Shown here piece after piece: positions 50,890 to 59,289 of a stretch of 64,000 nt of DNA. Made by a program: the position numbers and the translations under genes. Below the pieces are notes generated by a model, which worked only from the letters and a program-made list of their open reading frames with translations, made no database searches and had not been told where the DNA came from. The DNA is from JAXGMV01 sp040772085 (GTDB taxonomy: Bacteria > Chloroflexota > Anaerolineae > Anaerolineales > Anaerolineaceae): NCBI GenBank assembly GCA_040772085.1, contig JAXGYU010000001.1, positions 2,108,001 to 2,172,000 on the forward strand. Direction: 5' to 3'. Within the stretch, counting starts at the first letter, position 1, and each line of letters begins with the position of its first letter.

Positions 50890-52176
50890 ATGACAGAAGA
50901 TTACCTCAAAGTAAAACTCGATAATGGTTTACTGTTGCTCTTGAGAGAGATCCACACGGCGCCGATCATCAGTCACTGGGTTTGGTACCGCATTGGCTCG
51001 CGGAATGAAGTCGCGGGCAAGACGGGTATTTCTCACTGGGTGGAGCATATGCAGTTCAAGGGCACGCCGAAATATCCGGCGGGCGTCCTGGATGAAGCTG
51101 TCTCGAAGACCGGCGGCTATTGGAACGCTTTCACCTACCTGGACTGGACAGCTTACTTTCAGACGCTGCCTGCGTCGGAGATCGATCTGGCGCTGAGCCT
51201 TGAATCTGACCGGATGGTGAACAGTCTGTTCGAGCCTGACGAGGTCGAAGCCGAGCGGACTGTCATCATTTCGGAACTGGAAGGCAGCGAGAATGAGCCG
51301 CTCTTCCGCCTTGGCAGGGACCTGCGCAAGAAGGTCTATCCGAACCATACCTATGGCAATGAGATCATTGGCTCACTGGCTGACCTCAAATCGATGAGCC
51401 GGGATGACCTTTTCCAGCACTATCGCCGCTACTACAACCCCTCCAACGCTGTGGTTGCCATCGCTGGTGATTTCGATCTGGCAGAGATGCGGGAGAAGGC
51501 GGTGCATGCCTATCAAGGTCTGGCCGGTACAGCTAAGCCGCCGGAGAACGTCGTTCAGGAAAGCACGCTGCTGGAACCGGCTGAGCTTGTGATGCAAGGT
51601 CCTGGAACGACCACGTATATCGACATTTCCTACCGTTCCCCGAACGCCCGCGACAAGGATTTTTACACCCTGAGCGTGCTGGACAGCCTGCTCTCAGGCG
51701 CCAGCAGCCTGAACATGTTTGGCAGCGGCGGCATATCGAATCGAACCAGCAGGCTCTATCAGGCGCTGGTCGAGAACGAGCTGGCGGTCAGTGTTTCCGG
51801 CGGCTTGCAGGCGACCATTGACCCTTACCTTTATTCAACCGTCATCACAGTCCATCCCGCCGCCAGTGTTGATGCTGTGCTGCTGAAGTTTGATGACGAA
51901 GTAAAACGGCTGCAGGACACGCTGGTGCCGGCAGATCAATTGCAGCGGGCAGTCAAACAGGCGAAAGCCTTGTTTGCCTACGGCACCGAGAACATCACCA
52001 ACCAGGCATTCTGGCTTGGACATGCCGAGATGTTTGATGGGTACGACTGGTTTCTGCATTATATTGATCGGCTGGCTCAGGTTACATCAGAGGACATCCG
52101 GTCGTATGCCCGCGAGAAATTAAATCCCCGGCAACGGGTTGTGGGCGTATACCAGCCCAATGGAAAGGCGGCCTGA
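50890..52176 (+). CDS. M16 zinc peptidase, catalytic subunit
   Basis: About 428 residues from ATG 50890; a longer frame from 50848 would run into the terminator. GISHWVEHMQFKGT near residue 47 is the inverted zinc motif HxxEH, and VISELEGSENEP near 125 supplies the third ligand Glu. A second M16 half follows with no motif. The N-terminal YLKVKLDNGLLLLLREI is typical of processing-peptidase-like M16B proteins. No signal peptide. Together with the next gene it probably forms a heterodimer that degrades peptides. SD GAGAGG is about 12 bases upstream, longer than ideal. Confidence 0.9.
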   Translation: MTEDYLKVKLDNGLLLLLREIHTAPIISHWVWYRIGSRNEVAGKTGISHWVEHMQFKGTPKYPAGVLDEAVSKTGGYWNAFTYLDWTAYFQTLPASEIDLALSLESDRMVNSLFEPDEVEAERTVIISELEGSENEPLFRLGRDLRKKVYPNHTYGNEIIGSLADLKSMSRDDLFQHYRRYYNPSNAVVAIAGDFDLAEMREKAVHAYQGLAGTAKPPENVVQESTLLEPAELVMQGPGTTTYIDISYRSPNARDKDFYTLSVLDSLLSGASSLNMFGSGGISNRTSRLYQALVENELAVSVSGGLQATIDPYLYSTVITVHPAASVDAVLLKFDDEVKRLQDTLVPADQLQRAVKQAKALFAYGTENITNQAFWLGHAEMFDGYDWFLHYIDRLAQVTSEDIRSYAREKLNPRQRVVGVYQPNGKAA

Positions 52177-52177
52177 T

Positions 52178-53452
52178 ATGCAAACATCCTGGAAGAGTCT
52201 GCCTAGCTCCGATGATATTAAGGTCAGCACGCTTGACAATGGCGTGAGTCTGATGACCCGCCCCAACGCGGATGCCTTGTCTGTCGCGGTGATGGGCTAC
52301 TTGCCGGTCGGCAGTATTCTCGAGCCTGATGAAAAATTGGGGCTGGCAAATTTCACTGCCAGAGCGCTCATGCTTGGCAACACTCAATACAGCATGTCAG
52401 AAACCTATGACGAACTGGAATCCGCTGGCGCGTCGCTTTCCATCAGTTCAGGCGTTCACGAATGCTGGTTTTATGGTCAGGCGCTGGCTGAAGATCTGCC
52501 GCTGCTGCTGAAACATCTTACTCTGGCTCTGCGACAGCCGACCTTCCCATCGGATCAGGTAGAAAAACTGCGCGCGAAGCTGCTGACCTCAATCGCCATC
52601 CGCGAGGACGACACCTATCAGATGGCGTCGCTTGGTTTTGACGAACTGCTGTTTGGTAATCACCCTTACGGCAAACCGGCGACAGGCTACGCGGAGACCG
52701 TGAACGCGATCCAGCGGGCGGATCTCGAAGCGTTTCATCAATCATATTTCACGCCCTCGGGGATGGTGCTGGCGATCGTCGGGCCTGAATCGCATCAGGC
52801 AGTCAGGGACAACGTCACGTCCGCGTTGGTCGATTGGCGTGGCGGTGTCGTTGAGCAACCGCTGGCGCCGATGCCCACAATAACACCGCTGACGGGCAGG
52901 CTGAGAAAACATGTCGTCCTGACTGAAAAGAGTCAGTCGGATCTGGTCATGGGCTGTTTCGGTCCCAACCGGCTGTCGGAGGAGTATCTGACCGCGAGCC
53001 TCGGGAACAACATCCTTGGCACATTCGGCATGATGGGTCGTATTGGTGAGAGCGTGCGCGAGAAAGCTGGGCTGGCCTACTATGCCTCCTCCCGACTGTC
53101 TGGCTGGCAGGACAGCGGCACGTGGGAAGTATCGGCGGGGGTCAATCCCGCGAACCTTGAGAAAGCCATCGATCTGATCATCGAAGAATTACGCAGGTTC
53201 GCTGCTGAACCAGTGACAGCCGAGGAGCTGGCCAATAGCAAAGCCAACATGATCGGACAGCTGCCGCTGGCGCTCGAATCGAATGCCGGGGTGGCGAACG
53301 CGCTGATCAACATCGCCAAGTATGACCTGGGGCTGGATTATTACCGCCAGTACCCCGAGCGCCTGCAGGCGATTACGGCTGATCAGATCCTGGAAACCGC
53401 GAAAAATTACCTGGATATTAATAAATTGGTGATCAGCAGCGCTGGAACCTAG
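52178..53452 (+). CDS. M16 peptidase-like protein, non-catalytic subunit
   Basis: A 424-residue protein starting 1 base after the catalytic subunit's stop. It keeps the M16 layout (VSTLDNGVSLMTRPNADALS, FTARALMLGNT at the motif position, FHQSYFTPSGMVLAIVG) but the HxxEH residues are replaced, so no zinc can bind. The C-terminal half retains RIGESVREKAGLAYYASS, the substrate-binding R/Y pair of the family. Pairing an active with an inactive M16 gene is a known bacterial arrangement in which the second provides the binding chamber. No signal peptide is seen. Confidence 0.88.
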   Translation: MQTSWKSLPSSDDIKVSTLDNGVSLMTRPNADALSVAVMGYLPVGSILEPDEKLGLANFTARALMLGNTQYSMSETYDELESAGASLSISSGVHECWFYGQALAEDLPLLLKHLTLALRQPTFPSDQVEKLRAKLLTSIAIREDDTYQMASLGFDELLFGNHPYGKPATGYAETVNAIQRADLEAFHQSYFTPSGMVLAIVGPESHQAVRDNVTSALVDWRGGVVEQPLAPMPTITPLTGRLRKHVVLTEKSQSDLVMGCFGPNRLSEEYLTASLGNNILGTFGMMGRIGESVREKAGLAYYASSRLSGWQDSGTWEVSAGVNPANLEKAIDLIIEELRRFAAEPVTAEELANSKANMIGQLPLALESNAGVANALINIAKYDLGLDYYRQYPERLQAITADQILETAKNYLDINKLVISSAGT

Positions 53453-53647
53453 TAGTTATTCGGTGAAACGGAAGTGTGTCACGCGAAAATACGGATTAAC
53501 TTCCTTGTAACCAGCACCCATTCGAATAGAATTAAGTTGCGTATAAACGCATTGTTTTAGATATCCCGCACCGGCTCCGTAATAATTCGTTCAAGCGTAT
53601 ATCAGGTTAGCTGGAATCAAGAATGATTACTCTGACGGAGGTCAGTA

Positions 53648-55090
53648 ATGGTTTCGACCAATAACAATACCTTACCAATTGATCGAAAATCAAGGGTTCA
53701 TCTGCCATACTATGGTCAGGAACTAAGGGATCCCAGTGAGCGCATCCAGGACTTTGAGGAGTGCGCCATGCCCTTCACAGTAGAGGCTGCCATGAAAGAA
53801 GCCTCCCGCTGCCTTCACTGCCCGGAGCCCGCGCCCTGCATGCTGGCCTGCCCCTTGCATAACAATATCCCCGACGCGCTGTGGCTGGTGGAACAAGGGG
53901 ATATCCTCGGCGCCGCCAAGATTTATCACAAGACCAGCAGTATGCCGGAAATTTGCGGTCGTGTCTGCCCGCATGAGCAGCTTTGTCAGGGCGCTTGCGT
54001 CCTGAGCAGAAAAGCTGGTCCTGTCCTTACCGGTTGTCTTGAAGTTTTTATCGCCGATCACGAACGCATGATGAACGCCACCGCCTGGCCGGAAGACATC
54101 AAGCCAAGCGGCAAATCGGTCGCAATTGTTGGCGCTGGCCCCTCGGGCCTGGCATGCGCGCAGCGGTTGGCTCTCAGTGGTCACAAAGTCACCATCTATG
54201 ACAACAAACCAGCGCCAGGCGGCTTGCTGGTCTACGGTATTCCAAACTTCAAACTTTCCAAAAAAGTCGTCTTCCGCAAGCTGGATGATTTTCAGGAATT
54301 GGGCGTCAAATTTGTGCTGAATACCATGGTCGGCAAGGATGTCACGGTCGATTCCCTGCTCGAGCAAGGCTTTGACGCGGTGTATCTCGCGGTCGGCGCG
54401 AATACGGATGCCACGATGGGCATCCCGGGTGAAGATTTACCGGGCGTCTTCCAGGGCACCGAGTTTCTGATCCGCTCGAACACGCCCGAGCATCTGCTGC
54501 CGGCAGGCATGGACCCTGAACCCGTCACCGGCAAGAAGATCGTCGTCGTTGGTGGTGGTGATACTGCCTCAGACTGCCTGCGTGCCTCACTCAGGCTCGG
54601 TGCCAGTGAGGTGCTTTGCATCTACCGACGTACCGAAAAGGAAATGCCGGGTTCAGTGAAGGACCGCGAGTACGCGCGGCAGGAAGGTGCTGAGTATCAA
54701 TTTCTCACCCAGCCGGTGCAGTTCATCCCGGATGAAAATGGTCACCTCAAGGCGATCGAATGTCTGCGTATGGAACTTGGCGAGCCCGATGAAAAAGGCC
54801 GCCGTCGTCCTGTGCCGATTGAAGGTTCGAACTTTATTGTCGAGACAGAAATTGCCGTCCTTGCCATCGGTTACTGGCCAGACCCGCTGATCGGGCAAAC
54901 GACGCCGGATCTAGAGACGGACAAATACGGGTTGATCAAAGCCAACCGGGAGCTGGGCACGACTTCACGCCCGGGCGTTTTCGCCGGCGGTGACGCGGTG
55001 ACCGGGCCGGATCTGGTCGTCACAGCCACAGCAGCCGGACACCGGGCAGCCGATAGCATCAATCATTACCTGGCATCCCTGGAAAATTAA
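53648..55090 (+). CDS. GltD-like NAD(P)H-dependent Fe-S flavin oxidoreductase
   Basis: A 480-residue protein. The N-terminal domain has CLHCPEPAPCMLACPLHNN near residue 57 and CGRVCPHEQLCQGAC near 97, eight Cys for two [4Fe-4S] clusters. SVAIVGAGPSGLACAQRLAL near 158 binds FAD, GGLLVYGIPNFKLSKKVVF follows, and KIVVVGGGDTASDCLRASL near 297 binds NAD(P)H. The end has FAGGDAVTGPDLVVTATAAG. It matches the glutamate synthase small subunit and its relatives (NfnB, DPD-type). No GltB is adjacent, so the electron acceptor is unknown. GGAGG precedes the ATG. The 195 bases upstream hold no gene I can see. Confidence 0.88.
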   Translation: MVSTNNNTLPIDRKSRVHLPYYGQELRDPSERIQDFEECAMPFTVEAAMKEASRCLHCPEPAPCMLACPLHNNIPDALWLVEQGDILGAAKIYHKTSSMPEICGRVCPHEQLCQGACVLSRKAGPVLTGCLEVFIADHERMMNATAWPEDIKPSGKSVAIVGAGPSGLACAQRLALSGHKVTIYDNKPAPGGLLVYGIPNFKLSKKVVFRKLDDFQELGVKFVLNTMVGKDVTVDSLLEQGFDAVYLAVGANTDATMGIPGEDLPGVFQGTEFLIRSNTPEHLLPAGMDPEPVTGKKIVVVGGGDTASDCLRASLRLGASEVLCIYRRTEKEMPGSVKDREYARQEGAEYQFLTQPVQFIPDENGHLKAIECLRMELGEPDEKGRRRPVPIEGSNFIVETEIAVLAIGYWPDPLIGQTTPDLETDKYGLIKANRELGTTSRPGVFAGGDAVTGPDLVVTATAAGHRAADSINHYLASLEN

Positions 55091-55107
55091 TGGACCAAAA
55101 AGGCATG

Positions 55108-55142
55108 AAACCCCCGTGCGAACAGCTTCACGGGGGTTTTTA
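55108..55142 (+). terminator. terminator after the GltD-like gene
   Basis: AAACCCCCGTG / CACGGGGGTTT with a 10-base loop and T run. Confidence 0.9.
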
Positions 55143-55238
55143 TAGCGCGTTTTTCCATTGTAGTGTATCCTTATTAGGAGAACGGAAACCGGACTGCTTC
55201 GGCAGCGATTCTGTTCTATCTAATGTCTGGAGGTTCCA

Positions 55239-55796
55239 ATGCTAAAAGAAATCATCAGTGATGCGACTTCACGGATGGATGGGGCGATTTCCTCACTGGA
55301 AAATGACCTGGCAACCATTCGCACAGGCAGAGCCTCTCCGGCATTGATCGAGAAACTGCCGATCGACTATTACGGCATGCCCACGCCTTTGTTACAACTG
55401 GCTTCCATCAGCGTCCCGGACGCGCGTACGTTGCTGATCAAGCCCTTTGACGCGACCACCCTGAAAGTGATTGAAAAAGCTATTCTCGCCTCTGATCTGG
55501 GGCTGACCCCTGGTAATGATGGCAAAGCGATTCGCCTCAATTTGCCGCCGCTCACTGAGCAGCGCCGCCGTGATCTGGTGAAAGTGGTCAATAACCGTCT
55601 GGAAGAAGCACGCGTTGCCGTTCGTAACGTGCGCCGTGACCTGATCAAGGATTTGCGTGATTTTGAGAAAGAAAAAATGATCACGGAAGATGATTTGAAA
55701 CAGGGTGAAGAATTGCTTCAGAAGGAAACGGACAAATACGCCGTTAAAATTGATGAAGTTGGGGCACGCAAAGAAAAAGAAATCATGGAAGTGTAA
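55239..55796 (+). CDS. frr: ribosome recycling factor
   Basis: A 185-residue factor that splits post-termination ribosomes with EF-G. DLATIRTGRASPALIEKLPI near residue 23, YYGMPTPLLQLASI, IRLNLPPLTEQRRRDLVK near 107 and the helical C-terminus (VAVRNVRRDLIKDLRDFEK) are standard. Length is as in other bacteria. GGAGG lies 7 bases before the ATG. It heads the conserved frr-uppS-cdsA order; pyrH is not upstream here. Confidence 0.97.
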   Translation: MLKEIISDATSRMDGAISSLENDLATIRTGRASPALIEKLPIDYYGMPTPLLQLASISVPDARTLLIKPFDATTLKVIEKAILASDLGLTPGNDGKAIRLNLPPLTEQRRRDLVKVVNNRLEEARVAVRNVRRDLIKDLRDFEKEKMITEDDLKQGEELLQKETDKYAVKIDEVGARKEKEIMEV

Positions 55797-55804
55797 GAAC
55801 CTGG

Positions 55805-56548
55805 ATGGCTGCTGAAACTGAATTGCCACCTTTGGATTTAAGCAAGATCACCAAAACCCCTGTCCATGTCGCTGTCATCATGGACGGCAATGGGCGTTGG
55901 GCCGCGCAGCGAAATTTGCCCCGACTGGCTGGGCATAAAGCCGGCACGGAGAATCTGCGCAGGGTCATCCGAGCTTGTGTCGAATTCAATATTAAATACT
56001 TCACCATTTACGCTTTCTCCACTGAAAACTGGGGCAGACCGCGGGATGAAGTGCAAGGCCTGATGTCCATTCTCGCTGAAGTGATCGATAAAGAACTGCG
56101 CGAACTGCATGAAGAGGGAGTGCGGCTCATCCATCTTGGACACCTGGACGGTTTGAGCGCGCCTCTGCAGAAGAAAGTCCGCGATGCGGTCGAGCTCACC
56201 CGCAACAATGACACGCTAATCCTCAATCTCGCCTTTAACTACGGCGGCAGGGATGAAATCGTCTGCGCGATTCGCGACCTGATACGCGAGGGGGTTGCCG
56301 CGGACGATGTTACCGAAGAGCTCGTCACCCGTCACTTGTTTACTGCCGGCACGCCTGACCCGGACCTGATCATCCGCACCTCGGGTGAGATGCGCGTCAG
56401 CAACTTCCTGATCTGGCAGTGCGCCTATTCTGAATGGTATCTGACCCCTACTTATTGGCCTGATTTCGGTAGACAGGAACTTTATGAAGCGTTGGTTGAC
56501 TTCAGCTCGCGTGACCGGCGCTTTGGCAAACTAAGTGAGAAGAAGTAA
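55805..56548 (+). CDS. uppS: isoprenyl transferase (undecaprenyl diphosphate synthase type)
   Basis: A 247-residue cis-prenyltransferase making the undecaprenyl carrier for cell-surface glycans. VAVIMDGNGRWAAQRNLPRL near 22 contains the catalytic Asp, GHKAGTENLRRVIRAC follows, and YAFSTENWGRPRDEV near 65 and DLIIRTSGEMRVSNFLIWQ near 190 are the family signatures. The start lies 8 bases after frr; the RBS is weak, so coupling is likely. It supplies the lipid used by the sugar transferase at 23416. Confidence 0.96.
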   Translation: MAAETELPPLDLSKITKTPVHVAVIMDGNGRWAAQRNLPRLAGHKAGTENLRRVIRACVEFNIKYFTIYAFSTENWGRPRDEVQGLMSILAEVIDKELRELHEEGVRLIHLGHLDGLSAPLQKKVRDAVELTRNNDTLILNLAFNYGGRDEIVCAIRDLIREGVAADDVTEELVTRHLFTAGTPDPDLIIRTSGEMRVSNFLIWQCAYSEWYLTPTYWPDFGRQELYEALVDFSSRDRRFGKLSEKK

Positions 56549-56563
56549 ATATTAACTGCTGCC

Positions 56564-57373
56564 ATGCTTCGTAACCGGGCTTTGGTCATCCTTGTTTTGC
56601 TGCCTGCAATCATTGCCGCTGTCTGGTATGGCGGATGGCTTTTGACCGCGTTTTGGGCGTTAGCGCTGGCGATCGCCGCCTGGGAATATGCCCACATGTA
56701 CCAGCAGGCGGGGCTCAAACCCTCCGCGATAATGCTGATGATTGGCTGTGCTAGTCTGGTGGTGGCGCGCATGGCTTTTGGCATTGAAGGAAGCGCCGCG
56801 CTGCTCTCCTTCCTGATCATGGCTAGTGCTGTGGTCCACCTTTTCGCCTACGAGACTGGAGATGGGGTAGCAGGTACCAGCCTGGCGACCACGATCGCCG
56901 GCCTGGCTTATATTGGCTGGCTCGGCGCCTACGTTATCTCAATCCGCGCGATGCCTTCAGGCATGTGGTTCCTGCTGCTTGTCTTCCTTTCAGTCTGGAT
57001 GGCGGATTTCGGCGGGTACGTCATTGGCATTCCATTTGGCAAGCATAAGATGAACCGCAAGATCAGCCCGAAGAAAAGCTGGGAAGGATACATCGGCGGC
57101 ATTCTCATGAGCCTGGCGGCCGCGTATCTGTTTTGCTTTTTTGTCAATCCGGTGGATAATAGAATTACACTCAAGATCAGTTTACTCGTCGCGCTTGCAA
57201 TTTCCGTACTTTCGCTATTTGGCGACCTCGCGGAGAGTATGCTCAAGCGTCAGACGGGTGTGAAAGATTCAGGCAATTTATTACCAGGTCACGGAGGTGT
57301 CTTCGATCGCATTGATTCATGGTTATGGGCTTCAGTAATTGGTTTTTATTTGATTGCATGGATGACTCATTGA
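56564..57373 (+). CDS. cdsA: phosphatidate cytidylyltransferase
   Basis: A 269-residue membrane enzyme making CDP-diacylglycerol for phospholipid synthesis. About seven helices are seen. The C-terminal signature SLFGDLAESMLKRQTGVKDS followed by NLLPGHGGVFDRIDS is intact, and FGKHKMNRKISPKKSWEGYI near 165 is the conserved cytoplasmic loop. It lies 15 bases after uppS. It resembles the family in length and motif order. Confidence 0.96.
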   Translation: MLRNRALVILVLLPAIIAAVWYGGWLLTAFWALALAIAAWEYAHMYQQAGLKPSAIMLMIGCASLVVARMAFGIEGSAALLSFLIMASAVVHLFAYETGDGVAGTSLATTIAGLAYIGWLGAYVISIRAMPSGMWFLLLVFLSVWMADFGGYVIGIPFGKHKMNRKISPKKSWEGYIGGILMSLAAAYLFCFFVNPVDNRITLKISLLVALAISVLSLFGDLAESMLKRQTGVKDSGNLLPGHGGVFDRIDSWLWASVIGFYLIAWMTH

Positions 57374-57410
57374 AATACATCAGGTAAAAAAGTCAAACAG
57401 GAGGATGGTC

Positions 57411-58442
57411 ATGAATGAACTTGTCGGCGAGTCAACCACACCAACACGAAACCTAGCGTTGGAGTTGGTGCGAGTCACTGAGTCTGCTGCTTTGGCAGCA
57501 GGTCGTTTTATGGGGCGTGGCGCGAAAGAGATGGCTGACAAAGCCGCAGTAGATGCCATGCGCACAATGCTGAATTCGATCTACATGAAAGGCGTTGTGG
57601 TCATTGGCGAAGGTGAGAAAGACGAAGCGCCCATGCTCTTCAATGGTGAAGCATTGGGCATGGGTAAAATGCCGGAAGTTGACATTGCTGTAGACCCGAT
57701 TGATGGCACCAGGCCGCTGGCATACGGTTTGTGGAACTCAATTTCCACAGTCGCGCTTGCTCCCCGCCACACCATGTTCAACCCCGGTCCGTTTGTCTAT
57801 ATGAATAAACTGGCTGTCGGACCGGAAGCGCGGGATGTGATTGACATCAACGCGCCGACCAAAGATAATCTGGCGAAGATCGCGAAGGCAAAGGGTGAGG
57901 ATATCGAGGACTTGATCGTCTGTATCCTGGATCGCCCGCGCCATCAGACACTGATTGAAGAGGTCCGCAGCGCTGGCGCCCGGATCAGGCTGATCCCTGA
58001 TGGTGACGTATCCGGTGTACTGATGACAAGCTGGCCTGCATCCGGCATTGATGTTTATATGGGCGTCGGCGGTTCACCGGAAGCGGTGCTCGCGGCTTGC
58101 GGTCAGCGCTGTATGGGCGGCACGATGCAATGCAAGCTGTTTGCCCGTAACTCAGACGAACTGCGCGCGGGCCTTGAACAAGGCTATGACATGGACAAGG
58201 TACTCGACCTGGACGACCTGGTAGCGTCAGAGGATGTCTTCTTCGCCGCTACTGGTTTGACCAATGGTGACTTGCTGAAAGGCGTCGATTACTTTGCCAA
58301 CGGCGCGACAACTGAAAGCCTCGTCATGCGCGGCATGACGGGCACGGTGCGCAGGATCGTCTCGACGCACCGGCTCACCAAGCTGCAGCATCTGAGCCGC
58401 ATCATCTATCAGTCAGATGCTGAAGCGGCAAAGTCGATATAA
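57411..58442 (+). CDS. glpX: class II fructose-1,6-bisphosphatase
   Basis: A 343-residue phosphatase of gluconeogenesis. ATG 57411 is 6 bases after AGGAGG; ATG 57405 abuts the SD and is rejected. EGEKDEAPMLFNGE near 68 and VDIAVDPIDGTRPLAYG near 90 hold the metal-binding residues of the Li-sensitive fold, and SRPRHQTLIEEVR-like and VYMGVGGSPEAVLAACG motifs are GlpX-type. Some relatives also cleave sedoheptulose bisphosphate. It is separated by 37 bases from cdsA and may share its transcript. A bidirectional terminator follows. Confidence 0.95.
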   Translation: MNELVGESTTPTRNLALELVRVTESAALAAGRFMGRGAKEMADKAAVDAMRTMLNSIYMKGVVVIGEGEKDEAPMLFNGEALGMGKMPEVDIAVDPIDGTRPLAYGLWNSISTVALAPRHTMFNPGPFVYMNKLAVGPEARDVIDINAPTKDNLAKIAKAKGEDIEDLIVCILDRPRHQTLIEEVRSAGARIRLIPDGDVSGVLMTSWPASGIDVYMGVGGSPEAVLAACGQRCMGGTMQCKLFARNSDELRAGLEQGYDMDKVLDLDDLVASEDVFFAATGLTNGDLLKGVDYFANGATTESLVMRGMTGTVRRIVSTHRLTKLQHLSRIIYQSDAEAAKSI

Positions 58443-58447
58443 AGAAA

Positions 58448-58476
58448 AAACCGGCGCAACTTGGTTGCGCCGGTTT
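58448..58476. terminator. bidirectional terminator between glpX and the SIMPL gene
   Basis: Thirteen-base perfect arms AAACCGGCGCAAC / GTTGCGCCGGTTT around TTG, with an A-rich run on the left and T-rich on the right, so it can end both converging transcripts. Confidence 0.9.
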
Positions 58477-58490
58477 TATAACACGACTGG

Positions 58491-59240
58491 TTACTGCGTA
58501 ATTTCGTAAGTCAGATTTGCTTCAACAGTGATCACAAGCTGACCGGCTGAGATTGGCGCCGCGGACGCGGCAGCCATTTCAGCGCCGCCAAATCCTTTGG
58601 CGTCATACACAGGGGTCGGGAAGTTGTTGGCGTATGAACCAACCGCGACCAGTTTGCCAAGTTTGACACCCGCGGCATCAGCAAGCTCCTGGGCCTGAAC
58701 TTTCGCAGATTCAACGGCCTGCTTGCGTGCCTGGCTGACAGCAGCCTGTTTGTCCAGTACGTCGAACTGGATGCCATAGATGTTGTTGGCGCCAGCTTTG
58801 ACGACAGTATCGAGCGTCTCGCCCAGTTTTGCCAGGTCACGGATGGTGACATAAACACTGTTCTCGACGATGAACTGCTGACCGGTCTTCTCACCGGTAG
58901 GACTGTACATGTCCTGCGGATAGACGTTGAACGCGGTGGTCTGAATGTCTTTGGCTTCGATGCCCATCTGCGTCAAGGCATTACTTACCTTTTCGGATTT
59001 TGAGTTATTCTCAGCCAAAGCCTCACTGACTTCTTCAGCATCGCTGCGGACACCAATGGTCACATAGGCGACATCAGGCGTCAGAAATACACGTCCGGTT
59101 CCATTTACATTAATTCCGCCACTCACTTGTGCAACTCCTGTATTTGCTGAATCTGCTGCGGGTTTGTATGCGCATCCTACCAGGGATACGGCAAGCAGTA
59201 GGGCAAAAATCACAATTGATAGTCTCTTTTTCATTTTCAC
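58491..59240 (-). CDS. SIMPL-domain (DUF541) lipoprotein
   Basis: A 249-residue lipoprotein. The signal peptide MKMKKRLSIVIFALLLAVSL ends in the lipobox LVGC. The mature part is a SIMPL domain: GTGRVFLTPDVAYVTIGVRS near 50, ALTQMGIEAKDIQTTAFNVY near 88, and a C-terminal helical section RKQAVESAKVQAQELADAAG near 172. Related proteins form multimeric periplasmic assemblies linked to oxidative stress or signalling, but the role is unclear. AAGGAG precedes the ATG. Confidence 0.88.
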   Translation of the reverse strand: MKMKKRLSIVIFALLLAVSLVGCAYKPAADSANTGVAQVSGGINVNGTGRVFLTPDVAYVTIGVRSDAEEVSEALAENNSKSEKVSNALTQMGIEAKDIQTTAFNVYPQDMYSPTGEKTGQQFIVENSVYVTIRDLAKLGETLDTVVKAGANNIYGIQFDVLDKQAAVSQARKQAVESAKVQAQELADAAGVKLGKLVAVGSYANNFPTPVYDAKGFGGAEMAAASAAPISAGQLVITVEANLTYEITQ

Positions 59241-59289
59241 TCTCCTTTATCTATTCATGTAACGAATAGATTCCTGAAATGGTTCCCGA

